Shown piece after piece: positions 9,101 through 16,945 of a stretch of 31,864 nucleotides of DNA (position 1 is its first letter; every line of letters starts with the position of its first letter). Below the pieces are notes generated by a model. The model was not told where the DNA came from and searched no databases. It saw only the letters and a program-made list of their open reading frames with translations. The stretch comes from CAYGVT01 sp964353355 (GTDB taxonomy: Archaea > Thermoplasmatota > DTKX01 > GCA-020343715). Both the position numbers and the translations under genes were made by a program. Location of the stretch: contig CAYGVT010000103.1 of NCBI GenBank assembly GCA_964353355.1, forward strand, positions 1 to 31,864, in the 5' to 3' direction.

Positions 9101-10281
9101 AGGAACCCGTTCTCGTAGCCGCCCCCGTAGGTCTGCTGGGGCGCGTCGGTCGTCACGGGGAAGTCGATAGAGGACGTCGCCCCCCCAAGGTAGATGCCGC
9201 CCGACGCGTCGAGGGCCATCGACCTCACGACGGCGAAGTCGGACCCACCCCCGAGGTAGGTCGACATCTCGAGCGTCCTTCCGTCGGAGGAGAACCTGCT
9301 CACGAACCCGTCGACCGAGCCCATGAGGCGTCGCTGGTAGACCCCGGCCGTCGTGGGGAAGACGCCCGACAATGTGGCGCCTGCCACGTAGATCTTGCCA
9401 GAGGCGTCCAGGCACATGTCGAGGATGCCGTCCTCGTCGCTGTCCCCCAGGTAGGTCGCGTACACGATGGGGTCGATGACGACCGCGCGGGAGGGGTCCC
9501 GCCCCTCGAGGGCGAGGCCGTAGGACCCGTCGTCCAGGAGGGCGAAGGCGCATCCCACGGCCTCACCGTCCCCGTCCCGGTAGCACGCGACGGGCGCCGC
9601 GTCGACGAGCTCTCCGAAGGGAGTGGCCATGACGAGCGCCCCGTCCCTGATGGAGAGGCCCGTCTGCCCCTGGGCCCGCACGCGCAGGGCGGAGAGGTCC
9701 GCTCCGCCCGCCACGAGGACGTCGTACTTGACGCCTTCCGGGGTCGAGCGGTAGACGAGGTCGATGCCCTCGTAGAGCCCCTCGTAGACGACCTCGGAGT
9801 ACGTCCGGACGCCGGTGCGCCAGGCCGTCGGGTCGTTGCCGATGTAGTAGTTGCGCACGATGGGCAGGGCGGAGAGGCCCCGTGGCATGACGTGCCGCGC
9901 GCCCTCGAACGCGAGGAGGACCGTGCACCCCTCGACCTCGGGCGCGCTGCGACCACCCGGCGCGCCCCCACCGCGGAGGGCGGACGCCGTGGGGTCCTGG
10001 CGGAGGCCGTCCAGGGCATCCGTCGGAGAGCGCACCGTCATGGCGATGCCGTCCCTCAGCAAGGCGATGCCGCCACCGGGCCAGGACGCGTAGTAGCACA
10101 CCGCCCCGTCGGTGAACTGACCCAGGTTCTCCACGAACCCGTCCACGTCCGCCCCGGCCTCGTGCGGGGGGGCGACCCGTGGCGCGTCGGAGCGCGCAGG
10201 GGCCCAGGCCACCACGGGTGCGAGGGGAGCGATCGACAGCACCAACAGGCCCACGAGCATCAGGGCGTTCAGAGTCCGCAT
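6133..10281 (-). CDS. Large surface protein: DUF7948-like, seven SBBP beta-propeller repeats, seven PKD domains, C-terminal TM
   Basis: A 1382-aa predicted secreted, membrane-anchored protein. Residues 1-30 are a signal peptide (MRTLNALMLVGLLVL...). About 45-270 resembles the DUF7948 domain that often precedes SBBP repeats (ENLGQFTDGAVCYY). About 272-727 has seven copies of the SBBP signature (YSTYLGG and variants), spaced about 65 aa, consistent with one seven-bladed propeller. About 729-1340 has seven PKD-like domains of about 88 aa, each with a (S/D)DNVGI-WTW core. A hydrophobic helix near 1342-1362 and a MRRRKRK tail give a membrane anchor with the domains outside. I chose ATG 10281 over a TTG at 10290 because the signal peptide then starts properly. 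Likely role is cell-surface binding or adhesion; the ligand is not visible. Confidence 0.9.
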   Translation of the reverse strand: MRTLNALMLVGLLVLSIAPLAPVVAWAPARSDAPRVAPPHEAGADVDGFVENLGQFTDGAVCYYASWPGGGIALLRDGIAMTVRSPTDALDGLRQDPTASALRGGGAPGGRSAPEVEGCTVLLAFEGARHVMPRGLSALPIVRNYYIGNDPTAWRTGVRTYSEVVYEGLYEGIDLVYRSTPEGVKYDVLVAGGADLSALRVRAQGQTGLSIRDGALVMATPFGELVDAAPVACYRDGDGEAVGCAFALLDDGSYGLALEGRDPSRAVVIDPIVYATYLGDSDEDGILDMCLDASGKIYVAGATLSGVFPTTAGVYQRRLMGSVDGFVSRFSSDGRTLEMSTYLGGGSDFAVVRSMALDASGGIYLGGATSSIDFPVTTDAPQQTYGGGYENGFLCKMDNAGTDLLYSTYFGGEEYDYVISVAVDGKACLYATGGTGSYTMPVTTGAFQEQFQEGAGDAFAVKLSAAGDAFAYSTYLGGTDDEEGHGIAVDDGGFAYITGYTGSYDFPTTASAYSTAMSGSVSAYVTKLSKDGSSLAYSTYLGGSSYQSGEGITLDIDERAWVMGYTDSRDFPTSPRAYQTSLDGDLEDLFVTHLSADGSSLLASTLLGGRDSDYGGRLSLDPDGKPVVCGQTYSVDFPTTSGAAQTLFQGEYDGAVSKLSADLEELEYSTYLGGSGGDSVSSVATSGRYHVWAAGMAASTDLPVTADAYQSGNEGAADGFLVRLIMDSVAPTAVAGDDVTIDQHQTVELNGSRSSDNLGVVNFTWAFPYNGSNIMLFGPYANFTFHEAGRYTVTLAVRDVGAHTATDELNVTVRDITPPFASAGSDLTIDQHTWVTFDSSRSRDNVGIVGYRWTFLYNGTQQVLPVQSPSFLFDEAGMYDVTLNVTDAAGLWTTDATRIHIIDITGPVAEAGPNIDLRQHELGAFDGTGSSDNVGIVNWTWAFIYVGLPISLYGPSPTFLFDDAGRYTVTLTVRDERGLSATDSTTVIVADVDPPVARAGDDVVVDQGDTVVLDGRPSTDNVGIAEATWTLTIGDTLRTLTGLLSDVTLADAGVYDITLTVKDAMGNEATDTLTVTVRDIEPPVAMTGGDVHVDQHQSAQFDARGSVDNVGVVSWTWTITYPGGQVILNGPTASHVFDDAGTYTVNLTVADAAGNLATDALTVTVKDITVPVADAGLDLTVNQMHEVTLNGSASIDNVGVDEWKWTFFDQGAPIKLAGRLQRYTFELPGYYNITLTVTDAEGNTNATVLLVRVRDIVAPTASPPGHITIKSGDRARLDGSGSTDNVGITRWVWTFRDGGRDMTLEGMTASYAFKDAGDHTVTLTVHDAEGNTASETFTVTVEASMLPLLLAVVIAAVVVVVVLAVVAMRRRKRKGDAEGNGG

Positions 10282-10370
10282 CGGGTCCAACCCCTTGGTG
10301 ACACCCCGGCGTCACCATCAGAAGGGGGCATCCAATGAGTGTCCCCTCGTCCTCTCGCATGCGCACCAGG

Positions 10371-10383
10371 AGGATAAATAGTT
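10371..10383 (-). promoter_or_regulatory. TATA box for the 1382-aa surface protein
   Basis: Read on the minus strand the stretch is AACTATTTATCCT, a good TATA sequence in GC-rich surroundings. Transcription would begin near 10350, leaving a leader of about 70 nt before the ATG at 10281. The gap to the upstream surface-protein gene is 149 bases, so the two large genes may be transcribed separately. Confidence 0.5.
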
Positions 10384-10430
10384 TGTCGGATGGGGCGGTC
10401 CCATCCCCCTGGCCAGCGTACGGGTCCCCC

Positions 10431-13400
10431 TCAGGACCCGAGCAGTCTGCGCCTGTGCTCGCCCCACACGATGAAAGCGGTCAGGACGGCGACCGCGCCG
10501 AGCACGAGCAGCCATGGCCAGACCGGTGCGCCCTCGGGCGAGGGCCGGTCCGCCGGGGGGACGACGTTCACCAGGAAGGACGCGCCCGTCGACGCCCCGC
10601 GCGCGTCGGTCACGGTGACATCGACGGAGAGGGAGCCGACCGCGGACGTCGCGAGTTCCCACCGGCCCACGGCGGTGGAGGCGGCCTCCGTGCCGGCGAC
10701 AAGCCAGGCGTAGGCGAGCGCGTCCCCGTCCGGGTCGGTCGCGTTGACCGTGAGCTGCACGCGCGCGCCCGCCTCGACCGTCACCGTCCACTGCGGGTCC
10801 TGCGAAAGGACCACCGGCGGCCGGTTCACGTCCCTCACCCGCACCGTCCAGCCGAGCGAGAAGCCCTGGGCCATGCGGTCCTGCACGCCCAGGCCGACCG
10901 TGTGGTCCCCGGCGCTCTCGAACCCCCACGTGAAGGTCAGCACCGTGCCTCCCTCCGAGAGGGCGGAGGTGGGCGCGGGCGCGCCGTCGATGGCCCATGC
11001 GTATCCCAGGATGCCCTCGTCCGGGTCCTCCGCCACCACGCGGAAGCCGAGCGCCCCCCCGTCGCGCTCGTCGACCTCGAGCGTCCCCTCGGGGGGCTCG
11101 GCGCTGACGGGCCTCGGCGGGAGGTTGACGTTGACCACGTTGACCGTCCACGTGTGCGTGGCGGTCCCCGGCGGGTCGCCCGCGTCCTGGACCACGACCG
11201 TGATGCGGTGGAGGCCCTCGTCGAGGTAGGAGGGCACGTGCACGATCGAAGGCCCGACCTCGCCCGGCAGCGTGATTCCGTCCAGCACCCACCTGTACGA
11301 CAGGGGCGGCGGGCCGTCGTCCTCGACCTCCACGCTCAGCCGCAGCGTCTGGTTCTCGAGCACGCTCACGAGCGTGGCGTTGGGGGTGGGGTCCAGCACC
11401 GGGTCCTTGTTCGCCGTCCCGACGGTCGTGAAGTTCCAGACGAAAGACGGCGCGAGGGGGTTGCCCGCCACGTCCGTGAGGGACGTGGCCAGCCGGGCGA
11501 CGTAGGTCGTGTTGCCCGCGAGCGGCAGCCAGGGATCGAGCACGAGCCTGTGGGCGACCCACCGCATCTCTCCCCCCGTCCAGGGCTCGAGGACGACGGC
11601 TCCCTGCAGGGGCGTCGCCTCGTCCATCCGCTCGGAGAACGTCACGGTCAAGTTGGCGTCGAGCCGGACGCCGCGGGCGCCGGGCGCGGGCTCCACGCGC
11701 CGCACCACTGGCGGCGTCGAGTCCAGCGAGCCGCTCGCGGAGGCCGGCCGGACCTGCCATGACGCGGACGGGAACCGGACCTCCCTGAGGGCGCCCATGG
11801 CCGAGAGCGTGAGCGGCCACTGCTCCGTGGGCATGAGGTTGACGAGCGACCTCGCCTGACCGCCCTCCAGGAGGACCAGGAAGGACTCCGCCATCAGCAG
11901 CAGGAACTCCATCGCGTTGGCCTCGGAGCCCCCGGGGCTCGACGTGCTCGGCACGACGTTGCGGGGCGTCACGCGCCACGCGTCGTCGCCCAGCGCATTG
12001 GCCTGGCGGGCGGCCTCCGTGACCACGTCCTCGATGGGGATCGACTGGTACGGGAACGCCCAGGGCCGGTCCTCCATCGGGCCCAGGACCGTCATGGGCT
12101 CGACGACCCCGGGCAGCCCGCCCCCGTCCTCGAACGCCGCGAGCGCGCGCAGCAGCAGCCCGTAGAGCTCCGCGAGGGAGTACCACCGCACGTCGCCACG
12201 GCAGTAGCCCCACTCCACCCCGGCCCACGTCGGGTAGTCCAGCGAGGAGCGCCGCTCCAGCAGGTCGAAGGCCGCCGAGGCCAGCTCGGCCGAGGACACC
12301 GGGCCTCCCGCTCCGTCGTCGAGCAGCGACCGCAGCGAGGAGTCGGAGACGAACGCGCCCCCTCTCTGAGGAAGGTACTCTGACGCGAGCCACCGGAGCG
12401 TGGCGTCGGTGGCCATGATGGCCGCGGCGCGCTCGGAGGGGGTTCGCACCAGCTCGGGTGGCAGGGAGGGCGAGGAGGGATGCGTGTACGCCCACTGGTA
12501 GGGCGAGTGGTACGCGTAGGTGTCGACCGTCTTGGAGGTGTTGAGGTAGATGCCCGTGTCCATCGCGAGCACGGGAACGACGTAGGACCTGCCTGGGGCG
12601 AGGGCCTGGAGGGTCTCGGCGAGGCGCTCCGGCCCGTTGCGCGCGAGCGCGGTCAGGTAGAGGTCCATGTCGTCCCACACGTCGTTCGTCGCCACCCGCA
12701 GGGCGTCCCCGTCCCAGTATACCGCGAAAGGAGCGTCGGGGTCCTCCGCCAGCATGGAGGCGATGACCTCCGACCCCTCAAGGATGGAGGGGGCGCTTCC
12801 CTGCACCGCCCTGAGCTCCGTCCGCAGAAGGGTCGCGCATGCGGCCCATCGGTCGAGCGCGTGCGTCGAGGCCGCATCGCCGTGCCCGTGCACGACCGCG
12901 CTCACCGTGCCCACATGGTCGCGCACTGCCAGCAGCCCCCCGGTGTCCGTCCCGGCGACGGGCTGCCCGGTAGACGGGTCTATCCTCTGGGAGAGCAGCT
13001 CCGTCGTGGCCTCCACGACCTCCTCCCACGTGGCGTCGGACCAGTCGAGGGTGTCCAGGGTGGCGTTGCGGTGGGTGGGCTCCTCGAGCGACGAGTAGCC
13101 CACCTCGGCCCACCCCTCGTCGACGGCGGCCGCGATGGTCGCGAGCACCTCCGCGGCGCTCCCGCCCGCCTCGGCGAGCGCGTCGGCCTCGGCGCCGTTG
13201 AACAGCATCGACACCGACACGCCCAGGCCTGGGTAGTCCTCCCAGAGCGAGCCGATGGCCGGCATGAGCGAGGCGAACCGCTCCTCGGACAGGTCGAGGT
13301 TGAACGGGTCGTCGCCAGCGCTCACGAGCTCCACGTAGACGGGGCGCTCGCGCTCCTCGGGCAGCACCTGGAGGAAGAAGTCCTGGAAGCCAGAGTGCCC

Positions 13401-14228
13401 CGCTCCGTCCGTGGCGTTGACGACCACGCGCACGGCCCCGTCCGGGACGGCCGCGGGCGTCCACCTCACGACGCCCCCGACGAGCTCCATGCCCGCGGGC
13501 GCGGCGTCGAGGCCCAGCGTGAGCCCGGCCGGGCCGGGCCCATCGAGGTCCACGGCGCGCGGGCGGTAGGTGTACTCGTGCCCTACCGCGGCCTCCAGCG
13601 GCGGCACCGACACGATGAAGGGCGCGTTGTCCATGTCCGTGGGGAGGCCCAGGTAGGCGTCGTCGAACCAGGCCTCGCCGTCCCCGTGCAGCACGCACTC
13701 GAACCTCACTCGCGTAGCCTCACTGGGAGCCGCAAAGCTCCCGCGCAGCTCCTGCCAGTCGAACTGGCCGGTCACCGTCGCGGTCTCGACGGTCCCGAGC
13801 TCCATGCGGCTCGCGTCGAAGGTGCGCAGCCGCAGGAGGACGGAGGCCCCTGCGCCCACGGAACCCGTCGCCCAGGCGCCCCAGGGGAGGGCCAGACCGG
13901 GCACGGCGTCAAGCTCCTGGTACCAGTACGTCTCCCCGTCCATCCCCGTGGACCTCTCGAGGCAGGCGCTGCGGGTGCCGTTGTGCGAATCGTCGGAGGC
14001 GTGCTCGGCCGAGACACCAGTGATGGCGACCGGCGAGCTCTGCGAGCGCCAGTTGTTCGGGCGGTTCGAGGAGCCGTCGGTCGCCCCGCCGCGCTCGAAG
14101 TCGCCGTTGCGCAGCAGGTTGCGCGGCGTCTCGTCCTGCGCCTGCGCGAGGGGGGAGATGGCGGGCAGCACCGCCCACGCGGGCACCGAGAGCAGGGCCG
14201 CGAGCAGCACCGCTCGCGCGCGTCGCAT
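10431..14228 (-). CDS. Large surface protein: carbohydrate-binding-like N-terminus, unassigned central domain, Ig-like repeats, C-terminal TM
   Basis: A 1265-aa predicted surface protein. A signal peptide (MRRARAVLLAALLSVPAWAV) ends near residue 30. About 35-195 resembles a CBM4/9-like jelly roll (NLLRNGDFERG at the start, DAYLGLP at the end). About 200-300 is an Ig-like module. About 300-800 is a domain I cannot assign; it contains VYVELVSAGDDPFNLD, VGYSSLEEPTH and VVHGHGDAASTHALDRW, with many Trp and Tyr, and could be a glycoside hydrolase or deacetylase-like barrel, but I see no proven catalytic set. About 815-930 is a Big_5/SbsA-type Ig domain (PPVVRRVEPAPGARGV... MDEATPLQG). Three further Ig/PKD-like modules, a TM helix (WPWLLVLGAVAVLTAFIVW) and a short basic tail follow. 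ATG 14228 has AGGGGGT 6 nt upstream. Carbohydrate binding is inference. Confidence 0.88.
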   Translation of the reverse strand: MRRARAVLLAALLSVPAWAVLPAISPLAQAQDETPRNLLRNGDFERGGATDGSSNRPNNWRSQSSPVAITGVSAEHASDDSHNGTRSACLERSTGMDGETYWYQELDAVPGLALPWGAWATGSVGAGASVLLRLRTFDASRMELGTVETATVTGQFDWQELRGSFAAPSEATRVRFECVLHGDGEAWFDDAYLGLPTDMDNAPFIVSVPPLEAAVGHEYTYRPRAVDLDGPGPAGLTLGLDAAPAGMELVGGVVRWTPAAVPDGAVRVVVNATDGAGHSGFQDFFLQVLPEERERPVYVELVSAGDDPFNLDLSEERFASLMPAIGSLWEDYPGLGVSVSMLFNGAEADALAEAGGSAAEVLATIAAAVDEGWAEVGYSSLEEPTHRNATLDTLDWSDATWEEVVEATTELLSQRIDPSTGQPVAGTDTGGLLAVRDHVGTVSAVVHGHGDAASTHALDRWAACATLLRTELRAVQGSAPSILEGSEVIASMLAEDPDAPFAVYWDGDALRVATNDVWDDMDLYLTALARNGPERLAETLQALAPGRSYVVPVLAMDTGIYLNTSKTVDTYAYHSPYQWAYTHPSSPSLPPELVRTPSERAAAIMATDATLRWLASEYLPQRGGAFVSDSSLRSLLDDGAGGPVSSAELASAAFDLLERRSSLDYPTWAGVEWGYCRGDVRWYSLAELYGLLLRALAAFEDGGGLPGVVEPMTVLGPMEDRPWAFPYQSIPIEDVVTEAARQANALGDDAWRVTPRNVVPSTSSPGGSEANAMEFLLLMAESFLVLLEGGQARSLVNLMPTEQWPLTLSAMGALREVRFPSASWQVRPASASGSLDSTPPVVRRVEPAPGARGVRLDANLTVTFSERMDEATPLQGAVVLEPWTGGEMRWVAHRLVLDPWLPLAGNTTYVARLATSLTDVAGNPLAPSFVWNFTTVGTANKDPVLDPTPNATLVSVLENQTLRLSVEVEDDGPPPLSYRWVLDGITLPGEVGPSIVHVPSYLDEGLHRITVVVQDAGDPPGTATHTWTVNVVNVNLPPRPVSAEPPEGTLEVDERDGGALGFRVVAEDPDEGILGYAWAIDGAPAPTSALSEGGTVLTFTWGFESAGDHTVGLGVQDRMAQGFSLGWTVRVRDVNRPPVVLSQDPQWTVTVEAGARVQLTVNATDPDGDALAYAWLVAGTEAASTAVGRWELATSAVGSLSVDVTVTDARGASTGASFLVNVVPPADRPSPEGAPVWPWLLVLGAVAVLTAFIVWGEHRRRLLGS

Positions 14229-14286
14229 CAACAACCCCCTACCGTTGCGGGCGCGGCCGGCCATCGATGCGCCCATGAGGATGGCC

Positions 14287-14297
14287 AGTATATGAGG
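14287..14297 (-). promoter_or_regulatory. TATA box for the 1265-aa surface protein
   Basis: On the minus strand the sequence is CCTCATATACT. Transcription about 26 nt downstream would begin near 14265, giving a leader of about 37 nt with the AGGGGGT ribosome binding site. Confidence 0.5.
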
Positions 14298-14583
14298 GTT
14301 TTGGGATGCTTTGGCGGTGGGTGGCGGCGCGGTGTGGAGGGTTCACGGGAACCGGTCGATCCCATCAGGCCATGGCGAGGGATGCGAGAAGGGCCTGCTT
14401 GGCCATCCCAGGATGCCGGTGGGCGGGATGCGAAACGCGAGCCTGGAGAGCACATGTCGGGAACCCTTGAGCATCCGGGGAGGCGAGCATGGCCGGCGCG
14501 TCGCCCTCTTTCCGAGCGGGCCCTTACCCTGGTCCATCAGGCCCATCGACCTCCGGCGCGGCCTTGGCGGCGCGGGGCATGGG
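14298..14583. other. Intergenic stretch with no gene recognised
   Basis: Between the promoter of the 1265-aa surface protein and the stop of the DUF4143 ATPase gene lie about 286 bases of GC-rich DNA. Frames crossing it on both strands look like shadows (Arg/Pro/Gly-rich, no family match). A 10-base phrase CCATCAGGCC occurs twice (near 14363 and 14551), which I regard as chance. No tRNA-like fold, terminator or long repeat was seen. Confidence 0.4.
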
Positions 14584-15864
14584 TCACTCCAGCAACCACT
14601 TCCAGAGCGGGACGCAGACGACCATCCGTCCTTCTTTGGTCAGCTCGCCCTCGTAGTCCCACGTCACGATGCGCAGGTCCCGGCATCCGAGCTGACGCGC
14701 CGCCTTGACGAGGCCCCTTGTCTCCCTCGTCGATATCTCGTCCGGGCCGCTGGCATGCGTCACCTGGACGAGCCCCTCCACCCTCTTCGCCCTCCTGATG
14801 ACGAAGTCCACCTCGTGGCCCTGGTAATCGGCCCAGTAGAACAAGCTCATGAGGGGGTCGAGCGCCTTCCTCCTCGCGAGATGCAGGAACGCCACGTTCT
14901 CGATCAGCCTGCCCCGGTCCTCGGAGGAGGAGACGGAGAGCGCGTTGACCATGCCCGTGTCGATGGCATAGACCTTCTTGGGCGAGTTCGCGACCTCCCT
15001 GGGCCTCGGGGAGTACCTGTCGAGCAGCTGGAGGATGTAGGCCTCGACCAGGAAGTCCACGTAGTTCTTGGCCGTGTGGACGCTCTTGAGCGCGTGCGCG
15101 GCCTTCACCCGGTTGTAGGTCATGAGGGTGGAGGTCGTGGATAGGAGCGTCGTGGCCATCTCCCTGAAGGTCTTCACGAACCGTATCCCGCGCCGCGCGA
15201 CGATGTCCTTTGTGATGATGGAGGAGTAGAGGGACGGGAGGTACTCGCCGCTGATGTCAGGGGCCCTCACGACCTCGGGGAAGCCACCCACTCGTATGTA
15301 GTTCAGCAGCGACTCCTTCAATCTCGCCCTGGCCCTCGTCGAAAGGGCTTTGGCGTCGGCCCCGTTCCAGGTCAGGTACTCACGGAACGAGAACGGCATC
15401 ATCTCCATCTGGACCGCCCTGCCGGTCAGATGCGTCGCCAGCTCCATGCCCAGGAGGTTCGCGTTGCTGCCCGTGACGAACACCCTCTTTCCCGCTCTCT
15501 GGAGCCTGTTCACGAACAGCTCCCATCCGTGGACGTTCTGCGCCTCGTCGATGAGCAGGTTCTCGAAGTCCCCATAATGGCCGTAGAGGGCCTCGAGCAC
15601 CCTGTCGAGGTCCTCCGTGCCGAGCGACGCGAGCCGTTCGTCGTCGAAGTTCACGAACGCGTAGTCACGGCCACCGAGCAGTTGATGGGTGAAGGTCGTC
15701 TTCCCCGACCGCCTGACGCCCATCGTCACCTTCACGAGGTCGTTGTCGATGAATCGTCTCCAGTGGGCCAGCCCGTCACGGTCAATGATCCTCTTGTCCT
15801 TCTGGAGGCGGAGCCTCTCCTCGGACTGGTCGCCGATGACGTCCTTGATCGCGGTCGGATTCAT
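14584..15864 (-). CDS. AAA_14 / DUF4143 family ATPase
   Basis: A 426-aa protein with an N-terminal AAA_14 P-loop ATPase and a C-terminal DUF4143 domain. Walker A is GVRRSGKTT (49-57), Walker B is LLIDE (103-107), and a sensor-like VTGSNANLL follows. The C-terminal part has YWADYQGHEVDFVI and VEGLVQVTH, a PD-(D/E)XK nuclease-like fold pattern common in this family. The family is very frequent in archaea and bacteria, often in mobile or patchy positions; its biological role is not established. The ATG at 15864 lies about 26 nt from the centre of a strong TATA box, so the mRNA is probably leaderless; a longer frame starting at 15903 would begin upstream of that TSS and is rejected. The promoter carries a perfect palindrome, suggesting tight or self control. 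Codon use is a little less GC-rich than in neighbours. Confidence 0.93.
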   Translation of the reverse strand: MNPTAIKDVIGDQSEERLRLQKDKRIIDRDGLAHWRRFIDNDLVKVTMGVRRSGKTTFTHQLLGGRDYAFVNFDDERLASLGTEDLDRVLEALYGHYGDFENLLIDEAQNVHGWELFVNRLQRAGKRVFVTGSNANLLGMELATHLTGRAVQMEMMPFSFREYLTWNGADAKALSTRARARLKESLLNYIRVGGFPEVVRAPDISGEYLPSLYSSIITKDIVARRGIRFVKTFREMATTLLSTTSTLMTYNRVKAAHALKSVHTAKNYVDFLVEAYILQLLDRYSPRPREVANSPKKVYAIDTGMVNALSVSSSEDRGRLIENVAFLHLARRKALDPLMSLFYWADYQGHEVDFVIRRAKRVEGLVQVTHASGPDEISTRETRGLVKAARQLGCRDLRIVTWDYEGELTKEGRMVVCVPLWKWLLE

Positions 15865-15881
15865 GTGCGTCAATAATGCAG

Positions 15882-15897
15882 ACTTTATATATAAAGT
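15882..15897 (-). promoter_or_regulatory. TATA box of the DUF4143 ATPase gene (itself palindromic)
   Basis: ACTTTATATATAAAGT is a perfect 16-base palindrome and a near-ideal archaeal TATA box. Its centre is about 25-26 nt from the ATG at 15864, the spacing expected if transcription starts at the start codon (leaderless). It overlaps the adjoining 27-base operator-like palindrome by five bases. Confidence 0.75.
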
Positions 15898-15919
15898 TTG
15901 CATTTCAAATGCAAACTTT
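15893..15919. promoter_or_regulatory. Operator-like perfect inverted repeat in the ATPase promoter
   Basis: The left arm AAAGTTTGCATTT (15893-15905) and the right arm AAATGCAAACTTT (15907-15919) are exact reverse complements around a single C at 15906. It sits in the TFB-recognition (BRE) position just upstream of the TATA box, where a bound protein would block initiation. It is flanked on the far side by a second TATA-like stretch, TTTTTATATCC (15917-15927). No regulator gene is adjacent; the ATPase or a remote factor could bind. Confidence 0.65.
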
Positions 15920-15927
15920 TTATATCC

Positions 15928-16181
15928 GATGCGATTGGATGGAGTCCCCGGTCGCGCATGGGCCGAGCGCGACCCCGCTGGCAGCGCCCATTCCCCCGCG
16001 GCTCAAATGGAAGGCGAGCCTCCAGTGATGCAGGCCTCACCAAGTATGGCACCGGTCATCGGGCTACGCGTGAAGGCGTGGTCTTGGTCTTCGACCGTCT
16101 TTGGGGGGCGAGTGCGCAACCCGTTCCCATAGCGAGCCACGATGCCGTTCATCCCGCGCTTGGTCTCCGATACAGGGCCGT
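15928..16181. other. Intergenic stretch with a possible short remnant ORF
   Basis: Beyond the operator the gap between the ATPase and flavodoxin genes has no firm gene. A minus-strand frame from ATG 16152 to a TGA at 16003 encodes 49 residues (MNGIVARYGNGLRTRPPKT then VEDQDHAFTRSPMTGAILGEA). Its composition is less like a shadow than most frames here, and it lies 29 bases beyond the flavodoxin stop on the same strand. It could be a small gene or a decayed remnant; I do not recognise it. Confidence 0.25.
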
Positions 16182-16658
16182 TCAGCCCCGGACCCTCTTG
16201 GCGAGCCCGGCGAGGCGCTTGCCGTACGCCCTGCAGGCCGCCAGGGTCTCCTTGTCGGGCTCTCCCACCGCCGCGGGGCCGTAGTGGAAGTCCTCCGACG
16301 TGCCCTGCACCACCATGCCGTGGATGAGCCAGGATTTGAGGATGTCGAGCACGGTGGTCTCGGCCCCGCTCGCACGGCCGCCAGATGAGGTGAACGCGCC
16401 GCCCACGCGGCCGTCGAGCTTGCCATGGAGCGCGACGGACCTGTCGATGAAACCCTTGCACTCGGCCGCCATCGTGCCGTAGTAGGTGGGCGAGCCCATG
16501 ACGATGGCGTCGTATTCGCGCAGCCCCCTGGGGTCGGCGTCCTTGACGGCCTTGACGACGACCTCGGCGCCCGCCTTCCTGGCGCCCTTGGCGATCTCCT
16601 TGGCCATGCGCTCGGTGTTGCCTGTCCGGGAGTAGTAGCAGACGAGGACCTTCGTCAT
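16182..16658 (-). CDS. Flavodoxin family protein (NAD(P)H:quinone oxidoreductase-like)
   Basis: A 158-aa single-domain flavodoxin fold protein that should bind FMN and carry electrons or reduce quinones. The N-terminal strand and phosphate loop read KVLVCYYSRTGNTERMA, with SRTGNTE as the FMN-phosphate loop; IVMGSPTYYGTMAAECKGFID supplies the second FMN loop; and GGAFTSSGGRASGAETT is the third. This arrangement fits the WrbA-like and archaeal flavodoxin groups; the exact electron partner is not visible. I start at the ATG at 16658; a GTG at 16667 would add MSD in front and cannot be excluded. No convincing ribosome binding site was seen, which would suit a leaderless message. Confidence 0.9.
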   Translation of the reverse strand: MTKVLVCYYSRTGNTERMAKEIAKGARKAGAEVVVKAVKDADPRGLREYDAIVMGSPTYYGTMAAECKGFIDRSVALHGKLDGRVGGAFTSSGGRASGAETTVLDILKSWLIHGMVVQGTSEDFHYGPAAVGEPDKETLAACRAYGKRLAGLAKRVRG

Positions 16659-16913
16659 GTCGGACACCCAGTGGGGCTAGGCACTGCCCCCGTCATATCG
16701 CTTTCGGTGCTGGGGCGGGTGGGGTGGGCAGCGCCCGACCGAGATGGGACCGGTGCGGCAAGGCAGCCCTGAGCGGCCGTGGGGGCCGAGATGGCGATGG
16801 GTCTCCAACGGGCACGGGGATTGGTCAGGCCAAACGGTCCAGGCAGGGAGGGGTTTGACCGCAGGGACGCGCGCATCGGGCGGCGGGACAGGTGGTGTCA
16901 CGATGCCGGAAGG

Positions 16914-16923
16914 CCTATATAGT
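16914..16923 (+). promoter_or_regulatory. TATA box for the beta-helix surface protein
   Basis: CCTATATAGT is a clear TATA box. Adding about 26 nt places the transcription start at or next to the ATG at 16946, so a leaderless message is likely. No ribosome binding site is seen before the ATG, in agreement. Confidence 0.65.
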
Positions 16924-16945
16924 GAAGTAGCGCAATGTCAGCGCC

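Noticed and set aside
15917..15950. Divergent promoter for a plus-strand gene from the second TATA-like stretch
   Set aside because: The following plus-strand frame (ATG at 15928) starts before any transcript from this TATA could, is Arg/Ser/Pro-rich, and matches no family.
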